Of a DNA stretch of 38,998 nt, positions 16,001 through 22,613 are shown piece by piece (the stretch's first letter is position 1; the number at the start of each line of letters is the position of its first letter). The notes under the pieces are model-generated. The model had not been told where the DNA came from. It was given only the letters and a program-made list of their open reading frames with translations, and did no database searches. Both the position numbers and the translations under genes were made by a program. Origin of the DNA: Candidatus Uhrbacteria bacterium RIFOXYB12_FULL_58_10 (GTDB lineage Bacteria > Patescibacteriota > Patescibacteriia > UBA9934 > GWF2-40-263); contig MGFA01000005.1 of NCBI GenBank assembly GCA_001791645.1, forward strand, positions 10,078-49,075, given 5' to 3'.

Positions 16001-16867
16001 GTTACGTTCAGCAACCTCGACCTGTACGTTGCGACCACGACTACCAGCACGGTGACGGTGAGCGTAGACACGGCTTCCGTGTCTTCGACCGGTGCCGCCT
16101 CGGGTGCCCAGATCCAGCTCAACCTGGACGCGGAAACCTCGGGCGCTTCGGAATTCGAAGCGGTTGGCCAGTCGTCTGGCGAAACCTACACTGAGGCTGA
16201 CATCGACACCTACGTTCTCGCGAACGACATGGTGATCCGCAAGACGAAGCCGACCATCTCCCTTGCCTCTGGTTCCCCGTCCGGTGCGGGTATCGCTGGC
16301 AACTCGGAGGTGTTCCGCTTCAACGTTGCCGCGGACTCCCGCGGGTACGTGACGCTCGACAAGGTTTCGTTCCAGGTGTCCACCTCGGACGCCGACAACG
16401 ACTTCAACCTTTGCGACGACGCGGCTGGTGACACCAACCTCGAAGACGCGACGAAGTGGGAACTCTATGACCTCGATGACTCGTCGACCAAGCTCGACGA
16501 CGCGGGCGACTGGACATTCCTTGACAGCGGCGTGAGCGATGCCTCGGAAGACTGTGACGCGGGTGCTGTCCTCGCGTGGGCAGTGCTCGACTTCACGGGT
16601 TCCGCGACGACCGGTTCCGAGGAAATCGGTGCCGGCGAAACCAAGACCTACGTGCTGAAGGTCGACACGACGGGCGCGTCCGCTTCGGACGACGACTCGA
16701 TCCGCATCGACATTCCGGACGAGGCCACGGTTGACGCGAGCGACGCGTTCACTGGTTCCGACGCCGACGAAATGTCGATCCAGTGGGATGACGATGCCGA
16801 AGGCACCAACGCCGACGGTACGTACATCAAGAACCTTGCCGTCACTGGCGGTTCGATCCAGTACTAG
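13004..16867 (+). CDS. Giant S-layer-like surface protein
   Basis: 1287 aa. A signal peptide (about 10-40, ending ARAA) is followed by a module at about 52-162 with T-V-Y-Y, F-P-N-E-K-T-Y-F-S-W-Y, V-K-I-Q-S-D and R-W-V, which I know from Patescibacterial surface proteins. The rest is a string of beta-sandwich modules rich in Asp, Thr, Ser, Ala and Gly with repeated G-x-x-x-V-x-V-(A/S)-x-F-x-F and A-G-E-(T/S) motifs, ending without a membrane helix. A run of seven Asp (about 599-606) suggests calcium binding. It is probably the main S-layer or cell-wall protein. ATG 13004 or 13022 are both possible starts. Codons are biased (GAC, GGC, TCC, ACG), in keeping with high expression. It follows the ECF sigma/DUF5667 pair and ends at a strong terminator. 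Confidence 0.75.
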   Translation: MIDSLKMGKRAITVAVAAATILWSVGISSFVAPLTARAASSGDLIKGTTLSTVYYYGSDGSRYAFPNEKTYFSWYSDFSDVETISDSALAAISLAGNVVYRPGTRWVKIQSDPKTYVVTPEGQIRWVESEDVATDLAGSDWNTMIDDVPDTFFVDYTVGTSLTDAGDAYNGALVDMDGTTYLVWDGEMREVSSAGFSANRFQTRNVLDGAGMDLSGLDAGSSITSSVSALVDTAQLGGVEVTGGLSISLASDTPASSTIPAGASSVAFAKLKLMASSGSADVSQMVFRLGGIGGVDNIDSAYLYEGSVRLTDGRSVNSSTRNTTFSGLDISLASGETSYVTVKADISSTPTGGDTANFSLVEADSVTSSATVSGSFPISGNTMTFSETAAGTVTIDKSGSIADPTIGEEEAEIAEFTITASGEDAWLEMITVNVDSAADHSDYMLLNGGDVISTGVQVNDLVTFELTDTLFIEEGNDERFNVTATIGGEANDNIKVAIEEKTDVVAVGGDYGFNLSVDIDDVTSASSAYDETGSTCASSADDCSFSTIQGGELTFAFNGPSASDIQIDGKDQVMMEFTLTSANWTEIQEMAVIFADSGEDDDDDDDTGLKQTDEDTNLSDLAIRKSTGSIWMGPEELSGGDSASDATQTITFTDDQILQAGESLDLMITVDVDSGATADQIYTAAIDMSAVVAEDANGDDLATTDIVPSSDITGKNMTLVDSSLTYSASTPPSDGTYVKGSTGVSVAGFNFDAGDAADVTLTDLTVNVTGDSDATYGAENDIDVGDHVSSCSLYDSQSGSLVDGPESPSDNSATADLEFQSFDWTVAAGETGKLLVKCNFSNTALDTTDAASDTYAFSIADDTDITAEDADGDDVDATLNGTDGSADNVDGSVTTITIAAEGSLTATVDGSTASSTIILGASTGISVSKFKFAATDEPYVVTKFVLANCVTSAVDANGTCGDAGDETDGTDGIAAAVKISYTNSAGATETKTGYLSGGAVTFSNLDLYVATTTTSTVTVSVDTASVSSTGAASGAQIQLNLDAETSGASEFEAVGQSSGETYTEADIDTYVLANDMVIRKTKPTISLASGSPSGAGIAGNSEVFRFNVAADSRGYVTLDKVSFQVSTSDADNDFNLCDDAAGDTNLEDATKWELYDLDDSSTKLDDAGDWTFLDSGVSDASEDCDAGAVLAWAVLDFTGSATTGSEEIGAGETKTYVLKVDTTGASASDDDSIRIDIPDEATVDASDAFTGSDADEMSIQWDDDAEGTNADGTYIKNLAVTGGSIQY
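13157..13489 (+). other. Shared surface module (copy 1, N-terminal in S-layer-like protein)
   Basis: About 110 residues from T-V-Y-Y to V-G-T-S-L. Landmarks are F-P-N-E-K-T-Y-F-S-W-Y, V-K-I-Q-S-D, Y-V-V, R-W and D-V-P-D-x-F-F. The same order of landmarks occurs at the C-terminus of the subtilase (19017-19364). Confidence 0.65.
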
Positions 16868-16990
16868 TTTCCGCGCAAGCGAAACCAGTACGGACAATCT
16901 CTTCGCCAATCCCGAACGCCGCCGCGGCACATTCGGCTGACCCCTCGGGGAATGCCTTGGCCGCACTGGCACTACGGATCCTGAGGAGCC

Positions 16991-17024
16991 AAACCCGTCC
17001 CGCATTTGCGGGGCGGGTTTTGGT
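16991..17024 (+). terminator. Strong rho-independent terminator after S-layer-like gene
   Basis: A 13-bp stem with one G-T pair (16991-17003 with 17008-17020) and a 4-nt ATTT loop runs into TTTTGG. Its loop and 3' arm contain the -35 box of the next promoter. Confidence 0.8.
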
Positions 17025-17034
17025 TTGCTATGAT
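17006..17034 (+). promoter_or_regulatory. Promoter overlapping the terminator, leaderless start at 17044
   Basis: TTGCGG (17006-17011), a 17-nt spacer and TATGAT (17029-17034), then 9 nt to ATG 17044. No Shine-Dalgarno. The -35 lies in the terminator hairpin. Confidence 0.55.
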
Positions 17035-17043
17035 CGGTTTGCT

Positions 17044-17754
17044 ATGAATCCAAAACGCATTAAAATTGCCGCCGCCGCCTTGATCGTTTTTGGTCTCGCG
17101 GGATATCTGCTTTGGATTTCCTTTTTGCCCGTTTCACCCCCTTCGCCTTCTGAATCTCCGCTGATAGCTTTTGTTGACCGTGGCATTAGCGAGGAACAAT
17201 TGCAGACGTTTCACGATCGGATTGTCGAGTTTGAGATCACGGTGAAAGATAATGAAACCAACGGGGCGCGCGATATCAGCGCGATTCTCTCGCTCGGGAA
17301 TCTTTATTATCAAATTGGCGACCTGGAAACCGCGGCCAAGTGGTACCGCGAGATCCTCCGGACGAACCCGAAGGACGGCGCGGCGCTTGAGAACCTTGCC
17401 CAGGCGCAAATAGAAATGGGCGATTGGGAAGGCGCGGACGCTTCGCTTCGGGCGGCCGTCAACGTTTCCGCGTACGAGCCGTCCTACATCAAGCTCGCGG
17501 ATCTGATAGACGAGCATTTTCCCGAACGCCGCGATGAGATCCAAGTGATTCTTGAAACGGCAATCGCAAATCTCGGCCAAACTCCAGGCCTGCTTTCGCG
17601 GCTCGGACGCTGGTATGCCGACCAAGGGATGCTTGACGAGGCTATTTCGCACTATCAGGTCGCACACCAGATTGACCCGGACGACCAGGCGATTGAGAAT
17701 ACGCTCGACGAGCTGAGGAAGGCTCGCAGCGCAGCCAGCAAGGACGCGCGATAA
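17044..17754 (+). CDS. Membrane-anchored TPR protein
   Basis: 236 aa. A short basic N-terminus and one transmembrane helix (about 6-27) are followed by a Pro/Ser linker and at least three tetratricopeptide repeats: L-G-N-L-Y-Y-Q-I-G-D-L-E-T-A-A-K-W-Y with N-P at about 83-110, a second at about 117-140, and R-L-G-R-W-Y-A-D-Q-G-M-L-D-E-A near 195. TPR domains are protein-binding scaffolds, here probably facing outside the membrane. It sits between the S-layer-like protein and a subtilase, so a role in assembly or export of surface proteins is plausible but inferred. ATG 17044 is supported by the promoter and by the membrane anchor. Confidence 0.8.
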   Translation: MNPKRIKIAAAALIVFGLAGYLLWISFLPVSPPSPSESPLIAFVDRGISEEQLQTFHDRIVEFEITVKDNETNGARDISAILSLGNLYYQIGDLETAAKWYREILRTNPKDGAALENLAQAQIEMGDWEGADASLRAAVNVSAYEPSYIKLADLIDEHFPERRDEIQVILETAIANLGQTPGLLSRLGRWYADQGMLDEAISHYQVAHQIDPDDQAIENTLDELRKARSAASKDAR

Positions 17755-17757
17755 TAG

Positions 17758-17766
17758 TGGTATAAT
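17758..17766 (+). promoter_or_regulatory. Extended -10 promoter for the subtilase
   Basis: TGG-TATAAT, a consensus -10 with TGn extension and no clear -35. Transcription should begin near 17773, where an ATG opens an 11-codon reading frame (MFGVPLFILCD, 17773-17808) that ends 2 nt before the subtilase ATG at 17811. Confidence 0.65.
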
Positions 17767-17772
17767 GACGGC

Positions 17773-17808
17773 ATGTTTGGCGTGCCGTTATTTATTTTGT
17801 GCGACTAG
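17773..17808 (+). CDS. Possible leaderless 11-codon leader peptide
   Basis: ATG at 17773 lies 6 nt after TATAAT, and the frame MFGVPLFILCD ends in TAG at 17806-17808, overlapping an in-frame GTG (17799) of the subtilase and ending 2 nt before its ATG (17811). It may couple translation to the subtilase or be chance. No attenuator hairpin was seen. Confidence 0.3.
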   Translation: MFGVPLFILCD

Positions 17809-17810
17809 GT

Positions 17811-19427
17811 ATGCTTTGGAAAATTTGCCTCTTCACTCTGATTTTGGCGTCGTTCGCGCTTCCGGCGATTGCGCGGACGCCCAATGATACGGATTATTCG
17901 GAACAATGGTACCTGGAAAAGATTGGTGCGCCAGCGGCATGGGACGTGGCAACCGGGACGCACGACGTTGTCGTGGCCGTGCTGGATTCGGGCGTGGATC
18001 TCGATCATCCGGATTTAGTGGCGAATTTCTGGTCGAATCCTGGCGAGATCGCCGGTAACGGTGTGGATGACGATGGGAACGGCTACGTGGACGACAATCG
18101 CGGATGGGATTTCGTGGAAGAAGACAACACTCCGGAACCCACTCGCGGCGGAGCATACACCGATGATGGCGTGGCCCATGGCACGGTGATCGCCGGGCTG
18201 ATCGGCGCGGTTGGAAACAATGGTCAGGGCATTTCTGGCGTGTCGTGGAGGGTGAGCATCATGTCTTTGCGGGTTCTTGACGACGTCGGATCCGGCGATT
18301 CCGCCGACGCGCGCCGTGCCATTGAATACGCAATTGAAAACGGCGCGAACGTCATTAACCTTTCATTTACCGGATATGAGGTGGACCAGGCATTTGAGCA
18401 GGCGGTTAACGAGGCGTACGTTGCGGGCATTCCCGTGATCGCGGCCGTTGGCAACGTGAATGGCGGCGGAATCAACGTTGATGAGACCCCAGTCTATCCG
18501 GCGTGCTTTGTGGGCGAAAGGGCGGATTGGGTCATTGGCGTTGCCGCGACGACCAAGGAGGATACGAAGACTGATTTTTCCAATTACGGTTCGACGTGTA
18601 CCGAGCTTTCCGCACCGGGCGAGGATTTGTTCGGCACCATGTACCAAAATGACGATTGGGCAGATTTTCCAGATTATTATCATGGAGGCTGGTCAGGCAC
18701 GTCTGTTGCCGCGCCGCTCGTGACCGGAGCCGTGGCGCTTTTGAAATCCGCATTTCCATCGCTCACCCCATCGCTTATGCGCACGGTGTTGCAGTTATCC
18801 GTGGATCCCTTGAAGGAATCTGGGACCGATGCGACCGGCAAGCTTGGGGCAGGGCGGTTGAATGTCGGTCGTGCCATGGAAATTGCCCCAGCGTTCGCAG
18901 GCATGGCAGCGGGCGGCGCCCTGCCAGGAAGCATGGGCATTTCTCCCATCACTGGCGAGCAGGAGGAAATCACGTCCATAACGCCGGGAGCCTTTATCCG
19001 ATCGCCGGGATTTGACACCGTGTATTATGTGGATGGGGGCTATAATCGTCACCCTCTTTGGGACCAGCAAACGTTCTTTACGTGGAATGATTCTTGGGAT
19101 GATGTCGTTTGGGTGACGGACGCCACGCTTCCGACATTACCGCTCGGCAATGTGCTTCCTCCCAAGCCGGGCGTCGTCCTCGTGAAGATTCAAAGCGATG
19201 CGCGCGCGTACGTCGTCGAGAACGGCGCAACGCTCTGGCGGCCGATCCTGCGCGAACTCACGTCGGAGGACGTCGCCGTTGGCATGTTCGGCGCGAATTG
19301 GGGCGACTTCGTAATCGACGTCGAGCCGACGCTGTTTTCCCACTACCAGGCAGGCGACCCGATCGTGTCCGTGGAGCCGGCGGATTTGTCCGCGTTAAAA
19401 ACTCGCCTATCGTTGTTATCGAATTGA
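17811..19427 (+). CDS. Secreted S8 (subtilisin-like) serine protease
   Basis: 538 aa. Signal peptide about 1-21 (ending AIA). The catalytic triad is clear: Asp59 in V-A-V-L-D-S-G-V-D, His123 in A-H-G-T-V-I-A-G, and Ser298 in S-G-T-S-V-A-A-P; a V-I-N-L-S strand and an A-A-V-G-N oxyanion region also fit. There is no long propeptide, so it may not follow the classical maturation route. Residues about 403-518 hold a non-catalytic module that matches the N-terminal module of the S-layer-like protein and probably tethers the enzyme to the same surface structure. ATG 17811 is chosen; GTG 17799 is an alternative adding four residues. Surface protein processing is the likely role. Confidence 0.88.
   Translation: MLWKICLFTLILASFALPAIARTPNDTDYSEQWYLEKIGAPAAWDVATGTHDVVVAVLDSGVDLDHPDLVANFWSNPGEIAGNGVDDDGNGYVDDNRGWDFVEEDNTPEPTRGGAYTDDGVAHGTVIAGLIGAVGNNGQGISGVSWRVSIMSLRVLDDVGSGDSADARRAIEYAIENGANVINLSFTGYEVDQAFEQAVNEAYVAGIPVIAAVGNVNGGGINVDETPVYPACFVGERADWVIGVAATTKEDTKTDFSNYGSTCTELSAPGEDLFGTMYQNDDWADFPDYYHGGWSGTSVAAPLVTGAVALLKSAFPSLTPSLMRTVLQLSVDPLKESGTDATGKLGAGRLNVGRAMEIAPAFAGMAAGGALPGSMGISPITGEQEEITSITPGAFIRSPGFDTVYYVDGGYNRHPLWDQQTFFTWNDSWDDVVWVTDATLPTLPLGNVLPPKPGVVLVKIQSDARAYVVENGATLWRPILRELTSEDVAVGMFGANWGDFVIDVEPTLFSHYQAGDPIVSVEPADLSALKTRLSLLSN
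19017..19364 (+). other. Shared surface module (copy 2, C-terminal in subtilase)
   Basis: About 115 residues from T-V-Y-Y to G-D-P-I. Landmarks T-F-F-T-W-N, L-V-K-I-Q-S-D, Y-V-V-E-N-G, L-W, T-S-E-D-V-A, and W-x-x-F-V-I-D-V occur in the same order as in the S-layer-like protein at 13157-13489. Confidence 0.65.
19386..19413 (+). promoter_or_regulatory. Possible promoter for the metalloprotease gene
   Basis: TTGTCC (19386-19391), a 16-nt spacer and TATCGT (19408-19413), inside the end of the subtilase gene. It would give a leader of about 30 nt before ATG 19450. Tentative. Confidence 0.3.
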
Positions 19428-19449
19428 ACGGTGAAAATTGGATGAGCAT

Positions 19450-20811
19450 ATGGAAATGAAGGCAACAGAATTCAAAGAGGAGCGCAAATGGAAGCAAGTG
19501 GATGAATTCGGCCCCGAACATCTTGAGGCACAAGGTCAAAGAATGTTAGCTGCGACTGGGTACGCGGAGGGTTTCGTGCGAAAATTAGGCGCTCTCCAAA
19601 AGGAGGTGGAGCACCATCGGGTTTGCGTGGATACGATTCGAGAGCGTCTTGCGTCCGGTTCGGCTGATACGGCAACGGATGAATCGTTTCGGAGATTTCT
19701 TGTTGGCGAAGAACAGAGTTTGAGGGAATCTACTTCCAATTATGAGGAAACATTGAAGCAACTCAAACAGGAACTTTCCGGCATGCTTTGCGATTCCGAA
19801 CAGGTTTCCGAGTCAAATAAGCTGCGTTCCAGATTGGAAACCATGTGGAAGAGCGACGATGCGTTTTGTGAATCCGTTCAGTCGCGGTATGCGTCCGTCG
19901 ATGATTTCCTGACCGCGTTGAGGGAACAGACGGTGCCATTGGAAATCCTTGTCTCCTTTCTTGGAGCTGAATCTCGAAGATTCAACAAGGTAACAGAGCG
20001 AGCCAAGGAATCCTTCCTCGCGTGGAGACAGGAGTATTTTCTTCGTTCTTTTGATCCGGACATTCAACAGTATCTGCGCGTGTCAACTGAGCTGGTTCGT
20101 CAACGCCTTCAGGAGCTGGCCTTCACATGCATCGATTCGCTTGCGCCTCAGAGAGGATTCGGCGACTATGGTTCGTCTGTCGTTCGCATTGATTCGGATT
20201 TGTACGAAAATGACGTTGGTTTGTCACGGCACGTCGTTTTCCATGAGCTGACACACGCCGTTCTCGGGAACGGATACGAGGTAACAATCAAGGACGTAGA
20301 GCTTGCGGACAAAAGGGAAAAGGATATGTCCGCGTTGTTTGGAAACCGTGCGGCGCCTGGTTTCTTTCGTCAGGTTCCATCGGCGATCACGCGGAAAAGC
20401 GGGGTACATTTTCATTTGGAGGAGGATGGAAGGAGAACGAAAGATCAACAGATTTGGATGAATGAGGGGTTGGTCGAGCTGCTTGCGGCCCGTATGGCGG
20501 GTAAAAGGCCAAGAGCGTATTTGGAGTTTATCGATGAGGTGTGGAGAATGGTTGACGCGGGAATGGAATGGCAGACCCTATATGAGGCGGCTGCTGAGGA
20601 TCTGTTAAAGGAACCTGTGAATAGGAGCCGTATTCCGGCGTATGACAGGATGGTGCGTCGGATGAGGGAATTGGAGGGACCCGGAGCAATGCGGCGGCAT
20701 GTGGAGTCGATTGAACGAAAAAACAAATATCGGATAAGGGCGGGCTGGTACGCCTCAAGACAAGGCCTCTTCCGTGATATACTGATGCCATATGCCAGAG
20801 CTTGTCTTTGA
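19450..20811 (+). CDS. Putative zinc metalloprotease (HELTH motif), novel architecture
   Basis: 453 aa from ATG 19450; a TTG at 19438 would add four residues. The N-terminal ~240 residues are charged and helical with likely coiled coils. Residues about 265-269 are H-E-L-T-H within V-V-F-H-E-L-T-H-A-V-L-G, the zinc-binding and catalytic motif. About 70 residues later comes M-N-E-G-L-V-E, whose first Glu is a candidate third zinc ligand, as in gluzincins. No signal peptide or membrane helix, so the enzyme appears cytoplasmic. I cannot place it in a named peptidase family. It follows the subtilase and overlaps the next gene's promoter. The protease call rests on the two motifs only. Confidence 0.65.
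   Translation: MEMKATEFKEERKWKQVDEFGPEHLEAQGQRMLAATGYAEGFVRKLGALQKEVEHHRVCVDTIRERLASGSADTATDESFRRFLVGEEQSLRESTSNYEETLKQLKQELSGMLCDSEQVSESNKLRSRLETMWKSDDAFCESVQSRYASVDDFLTALREQTVPLEILVSFLGAESRRFNKVTERAKESFLAWRQEYFLRSFDPDIQQYLRVSTELVRQRLQELAFTCIDSLAPQRGFGDYGSSVVRIDSDLYENDVGLSRHVVFHELTHAVLGNGYEVTIKDVELADKREKDMSALFGNRAAPGFFRQVPSAITRKSGVHFHLEEDGRRTKDQQIWMNEGLVELLAARMAGKRPRAYLEFIDEVWRMVDAGMEWQTLYEAAAEDLLKEPVNRSRIPAYDRMVRRMRELEGPGAMRRHVESIERKNKYRIRAGWYASRQGLFRDILMPYARACL
20775..20783 (+). promoter_or_regulatory. Extended -10 promoter, leaderless start at 20792
   Basis: TGA-TATACT ends 8 nt before ATG 20792; no clear -35 and no Shine-Dalgarno. It lies inside the end of the metalloprotease gene, whose stop (20811) overlaps the new start by 20 nt. 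Confidence 0.6.
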
Positions 20812-21808
20812 GAAGAAAAATATTCTTATTACCGGAGGGGCCGGGTTCATTGGGTCGCATTTGTGCGAGCGGCTGGTTCATGAGGGGAATCGCGTCATTT
20901 GCATTGACAATCTGTCCACCGGGACCGTGCGCAACATCGAGTCGCTTCTGCCGAATCCGAACTTTCAGTTTCTCCGCCTTGACGTGAATGATCCGATCGA
21001 TCTTGACGGGCACGCGGAGCTTGCCGCGTTTAAGCTTCCGTTTCAGGGGATCCAGGAGATTTATCACCTTGCGTGCCCGACCTCCATTAAGCAGTTCGAC
21101 CAGTTTAAAATTCAGACGCTTCTCTCCAATTCCGTCGGCAACTATCGCGTATTGGAGCTTGCCAGGAAGTATCGGGCGCGCATGCTGTTTGCTTCGAGCG
21201 GGGTTGTGTATGGCCCGCGTCGGATCGATGACCCGTACGTGGTAGAAGACCAGGAAGGAATCGTTCTAAACCATCTGTCCACGCGCGCCTGTTATGACGA
21301 AGGCAAGCGGTTTTCGGAGACCATGTTCGCGACCTATCGTCAGGTACATGGGCTTGAGGTAAAAATTGCGCGCGTGTTTCGCACGTACGGGCCGCGCATG
21401 CCGCTCAATGACGGCCAGCTGATCCCGGATTTTGCCCTTTCCGCAATCGATGGGCAGGATGTCGTCGTCTATGGGGGCGCTCCGTTTCATACGTCGCTTC
21501 TCTACGTCACCGACTGCGTCGACGGGCTCATTCGGCTCATGAAGGCCCCAACCGATCACTGGCTCGTGAACATCGGCTCCGACGTGGATCTTGACATCGC
21601 GCAGGTGGCGCAGATGGTACTTGACATCGTTGGCGCGAAGGCAGCCATCCGGCATGATGTGCCGATGGAGTTTCTCTCGGAACTCGCGTTGCCGCGCATC
21701 GGGCGCGCCAAGGAACTCGGATGGCTCCCGCTTGTACGCCTTGAGGACGGTTTGAAGCAGACCATTGACTATGTGAGGGCGAACAAGATACTGTTGACTA
21801 CGCTTTGA
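20792..21808 (+). CDS. NAD-dependent sugar epimerase/decarboxylase, UDP-xylose-synthase-like
   Basis: 338 aa, extended short-chain dehydrogenase. The Rossmann motif G-G-A-G-F-I-G is at about 15-21. The segment H-L-A-C-P-T-S near 91 and the catalytic C-Y-D-E-G-K-R with Tyr168 and Lys172 are typical of UDP-glucuronate decarboxylase (UDP-xylose synthase) rather than of UDP-glucose 4-epimerase. It would turn UDP-glucuronate into UDP-xylose in the cytoplasm, feeding glycosyltransferases nearby. The ATG is fixed by a promoter whose -10 ends 8 nt before it. The stop codon lies inside the left arm of a palindromic element. The exact substrate is inferred from motifs. Confidence 0.8.
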   Translation: MPELVFEKKNILITGGAGFIGSHLCERLVHEGNRVICIDNLSTGTVRNIESLLPNPNFQFLRLDVNDPIDLDGHAELAAFKLPFQGIQEIYHLACPTSIKQFDQFKIQTLLSNSVGNYRVLELARKYRARMLFASSGVVYGPRRIDDPYVVEDQEGIVLNHLSTRACYDEGKRFSETMFATYRQVHGLEVKIARVFRTYGPRMPLNDGQLIPDFALSAIDGQDVVVYGGAPFHTSLLYVTDCVDGLIRLMKAPTDHWLVNIGSDVDLDIAQVAQMVLDIVGAKAAIRHDVPMEFLSELALPRIGRAKELGWLPLVRLEDGLKQTIDYVRANKILLTTL

Positions 21809-21928
21809 ACGTCTGAGATTGGCGATCTGCCGGCTTGCGGCTCTGTTTCTCGTGCGACGTACATTTTGAGTACGTCTTACTCCGGTACTCGCCGCGCACC
21901 GGTATCTCATCCAATTTCAGACGTTCAA
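21805..21928. repeat. 124-bp palindromic element with 18-bp terminal inverted repeats
   Basis: Left arm 21805-21822 and right arm 21911-21928 are inverted copies with one mismatch in 18 bp (TTGAACGTCTGAGATTGG on the left). Inside, GTGCG/CGCAC (21853-21857 with 21895-21899) and a GACGTAC/GTACGTC hairpin (about 21856-21874) continue the fold, so the element could form a long cruciform or RNA stem. It starts in the stop codon of the epimerase gene and ends 4 nt before the next ATG. There is no coding frame and no T-run, so it is not a normal terminator. It looks like a MITE- or REP-like element, or a structured regulatory RNA. Confidence 0.6.
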
Positions 21929-21932
21929 ATAT

Positions 21933-22613
21933 ATGAAAACGATCGCGCTTATCCCGGCCTATAACGAAGAATCGCGTATTGCCGCCTCCGTGCGCGATGC
22001 GCGTTCGTTCGTGGACGGCGTGGTGGTGGTCGACGATTGTTCCGTCGACCGGACGGGGGAAGTCGCACGCGCCGCCGGCGCTATCGTGCTTCGGCATGTG
22101 ATCAACAGGGGGCAGGGGGCCGCGCTTCAGACCGCGACCGAGTATGCGCTTGACGCCCTGAACGCGGACGCGCTCGTGCATTTTGACGCGGACGGTCAAA
22201 TGGTCGCGCGTGAGATTCCGATGATGCTCGAGCCGATTTTGTCGGGCGAGGCAGACGTGGTTCTTGGTTCCCGCTTTTTGGGCAGGGCCACGAATATGCC
22301 GTTCACGCGCCGGATGGCAAACCGACTCGCGCGTTTATTCACGCTTGCCATTTCCGGGATCGCGCTTACGGACACGCACAACGGCTTTCGTGCCCTCTCA
22401 CGCAAGGCCGCGCGGGAGTTGACAGTCACGCTCGATCGCATGGCGCACGCGTCGCAGATCCTGGACCTGGTCAAGGTGAGGCGTCTGCGCTATGTGGAAC
22501 GTCCGGTAACGATTACCTATTCGGAGGAAACGCTCGCGAAGAGCCCGTCATCCTTTCGGGCATTTGGGATCGTGAAGGACATTTTGAAGGATAAGTTTTT
22601 TACGCGCATATGA
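21933..22613 (+). CDS. GT2-family glycosyltransferase (polyprenyl-phosphate type)
   Basis: 226 aa, GT-A fold. Motifs: A-Y-N-E-E near 9-13, V-V-V-D-D-C-S near 31, N-R-G-Q-G near 59, and the metal-binding D-A-D-G-Q near 85-89. The short length and lack of membrane helices match dolichol/undecaprenyl-phosphate mannose synthase-like enzymes, which load a sugar onto a lipid carrier at the cytoplasmic face. The GT-C-like membrane proteins elsewhere in the window could use such a product. It overlaps the DUF2304 gene by ATGA, a pairing often seen for this enzyme type. No clear promoter lies in the 4 nt after the palindrome. Confidence 0.85.
   Translation: MKTIALIPAYNEESRIAASVRDARSFVDGVVVVDDCSVDRTGEVARAAGAIVLRHVINRGQGAALQTATEYALDALNADALVHFDADGQMVAREIPMMLEPILSGEADVVLGSRFLGRATNMPFTRRMANRLARLFTLAISGIALTDTHNGFRALSRKAARELTVTLDRMAHASQILDLVKVRRLRYVERPVTITYSEETLAKSPSSFRAFGIVKDILKDKFFTRI

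Noticed and set aside
16868-16990. Gene between the S-layer-like protein and its terminator
   Set aside because: Only short frames without a promoter; the long-frame start at 16957 would cross the terminator and is replaced by ATG 17044.
14573-17005. 810-residue minus-strand open frame opposite the S-layer-like gene
   Set aside because: Arg/Val/Gly-rich shadow of codon-biased coding DNA with no domain; the plus-strand protein has a signal peptide and repeated modules.
21805-21928. Insertion sequence
   Set aside because: Terminal inverted repeats exist, but there is no transposase frame and no target duplication that I can see.
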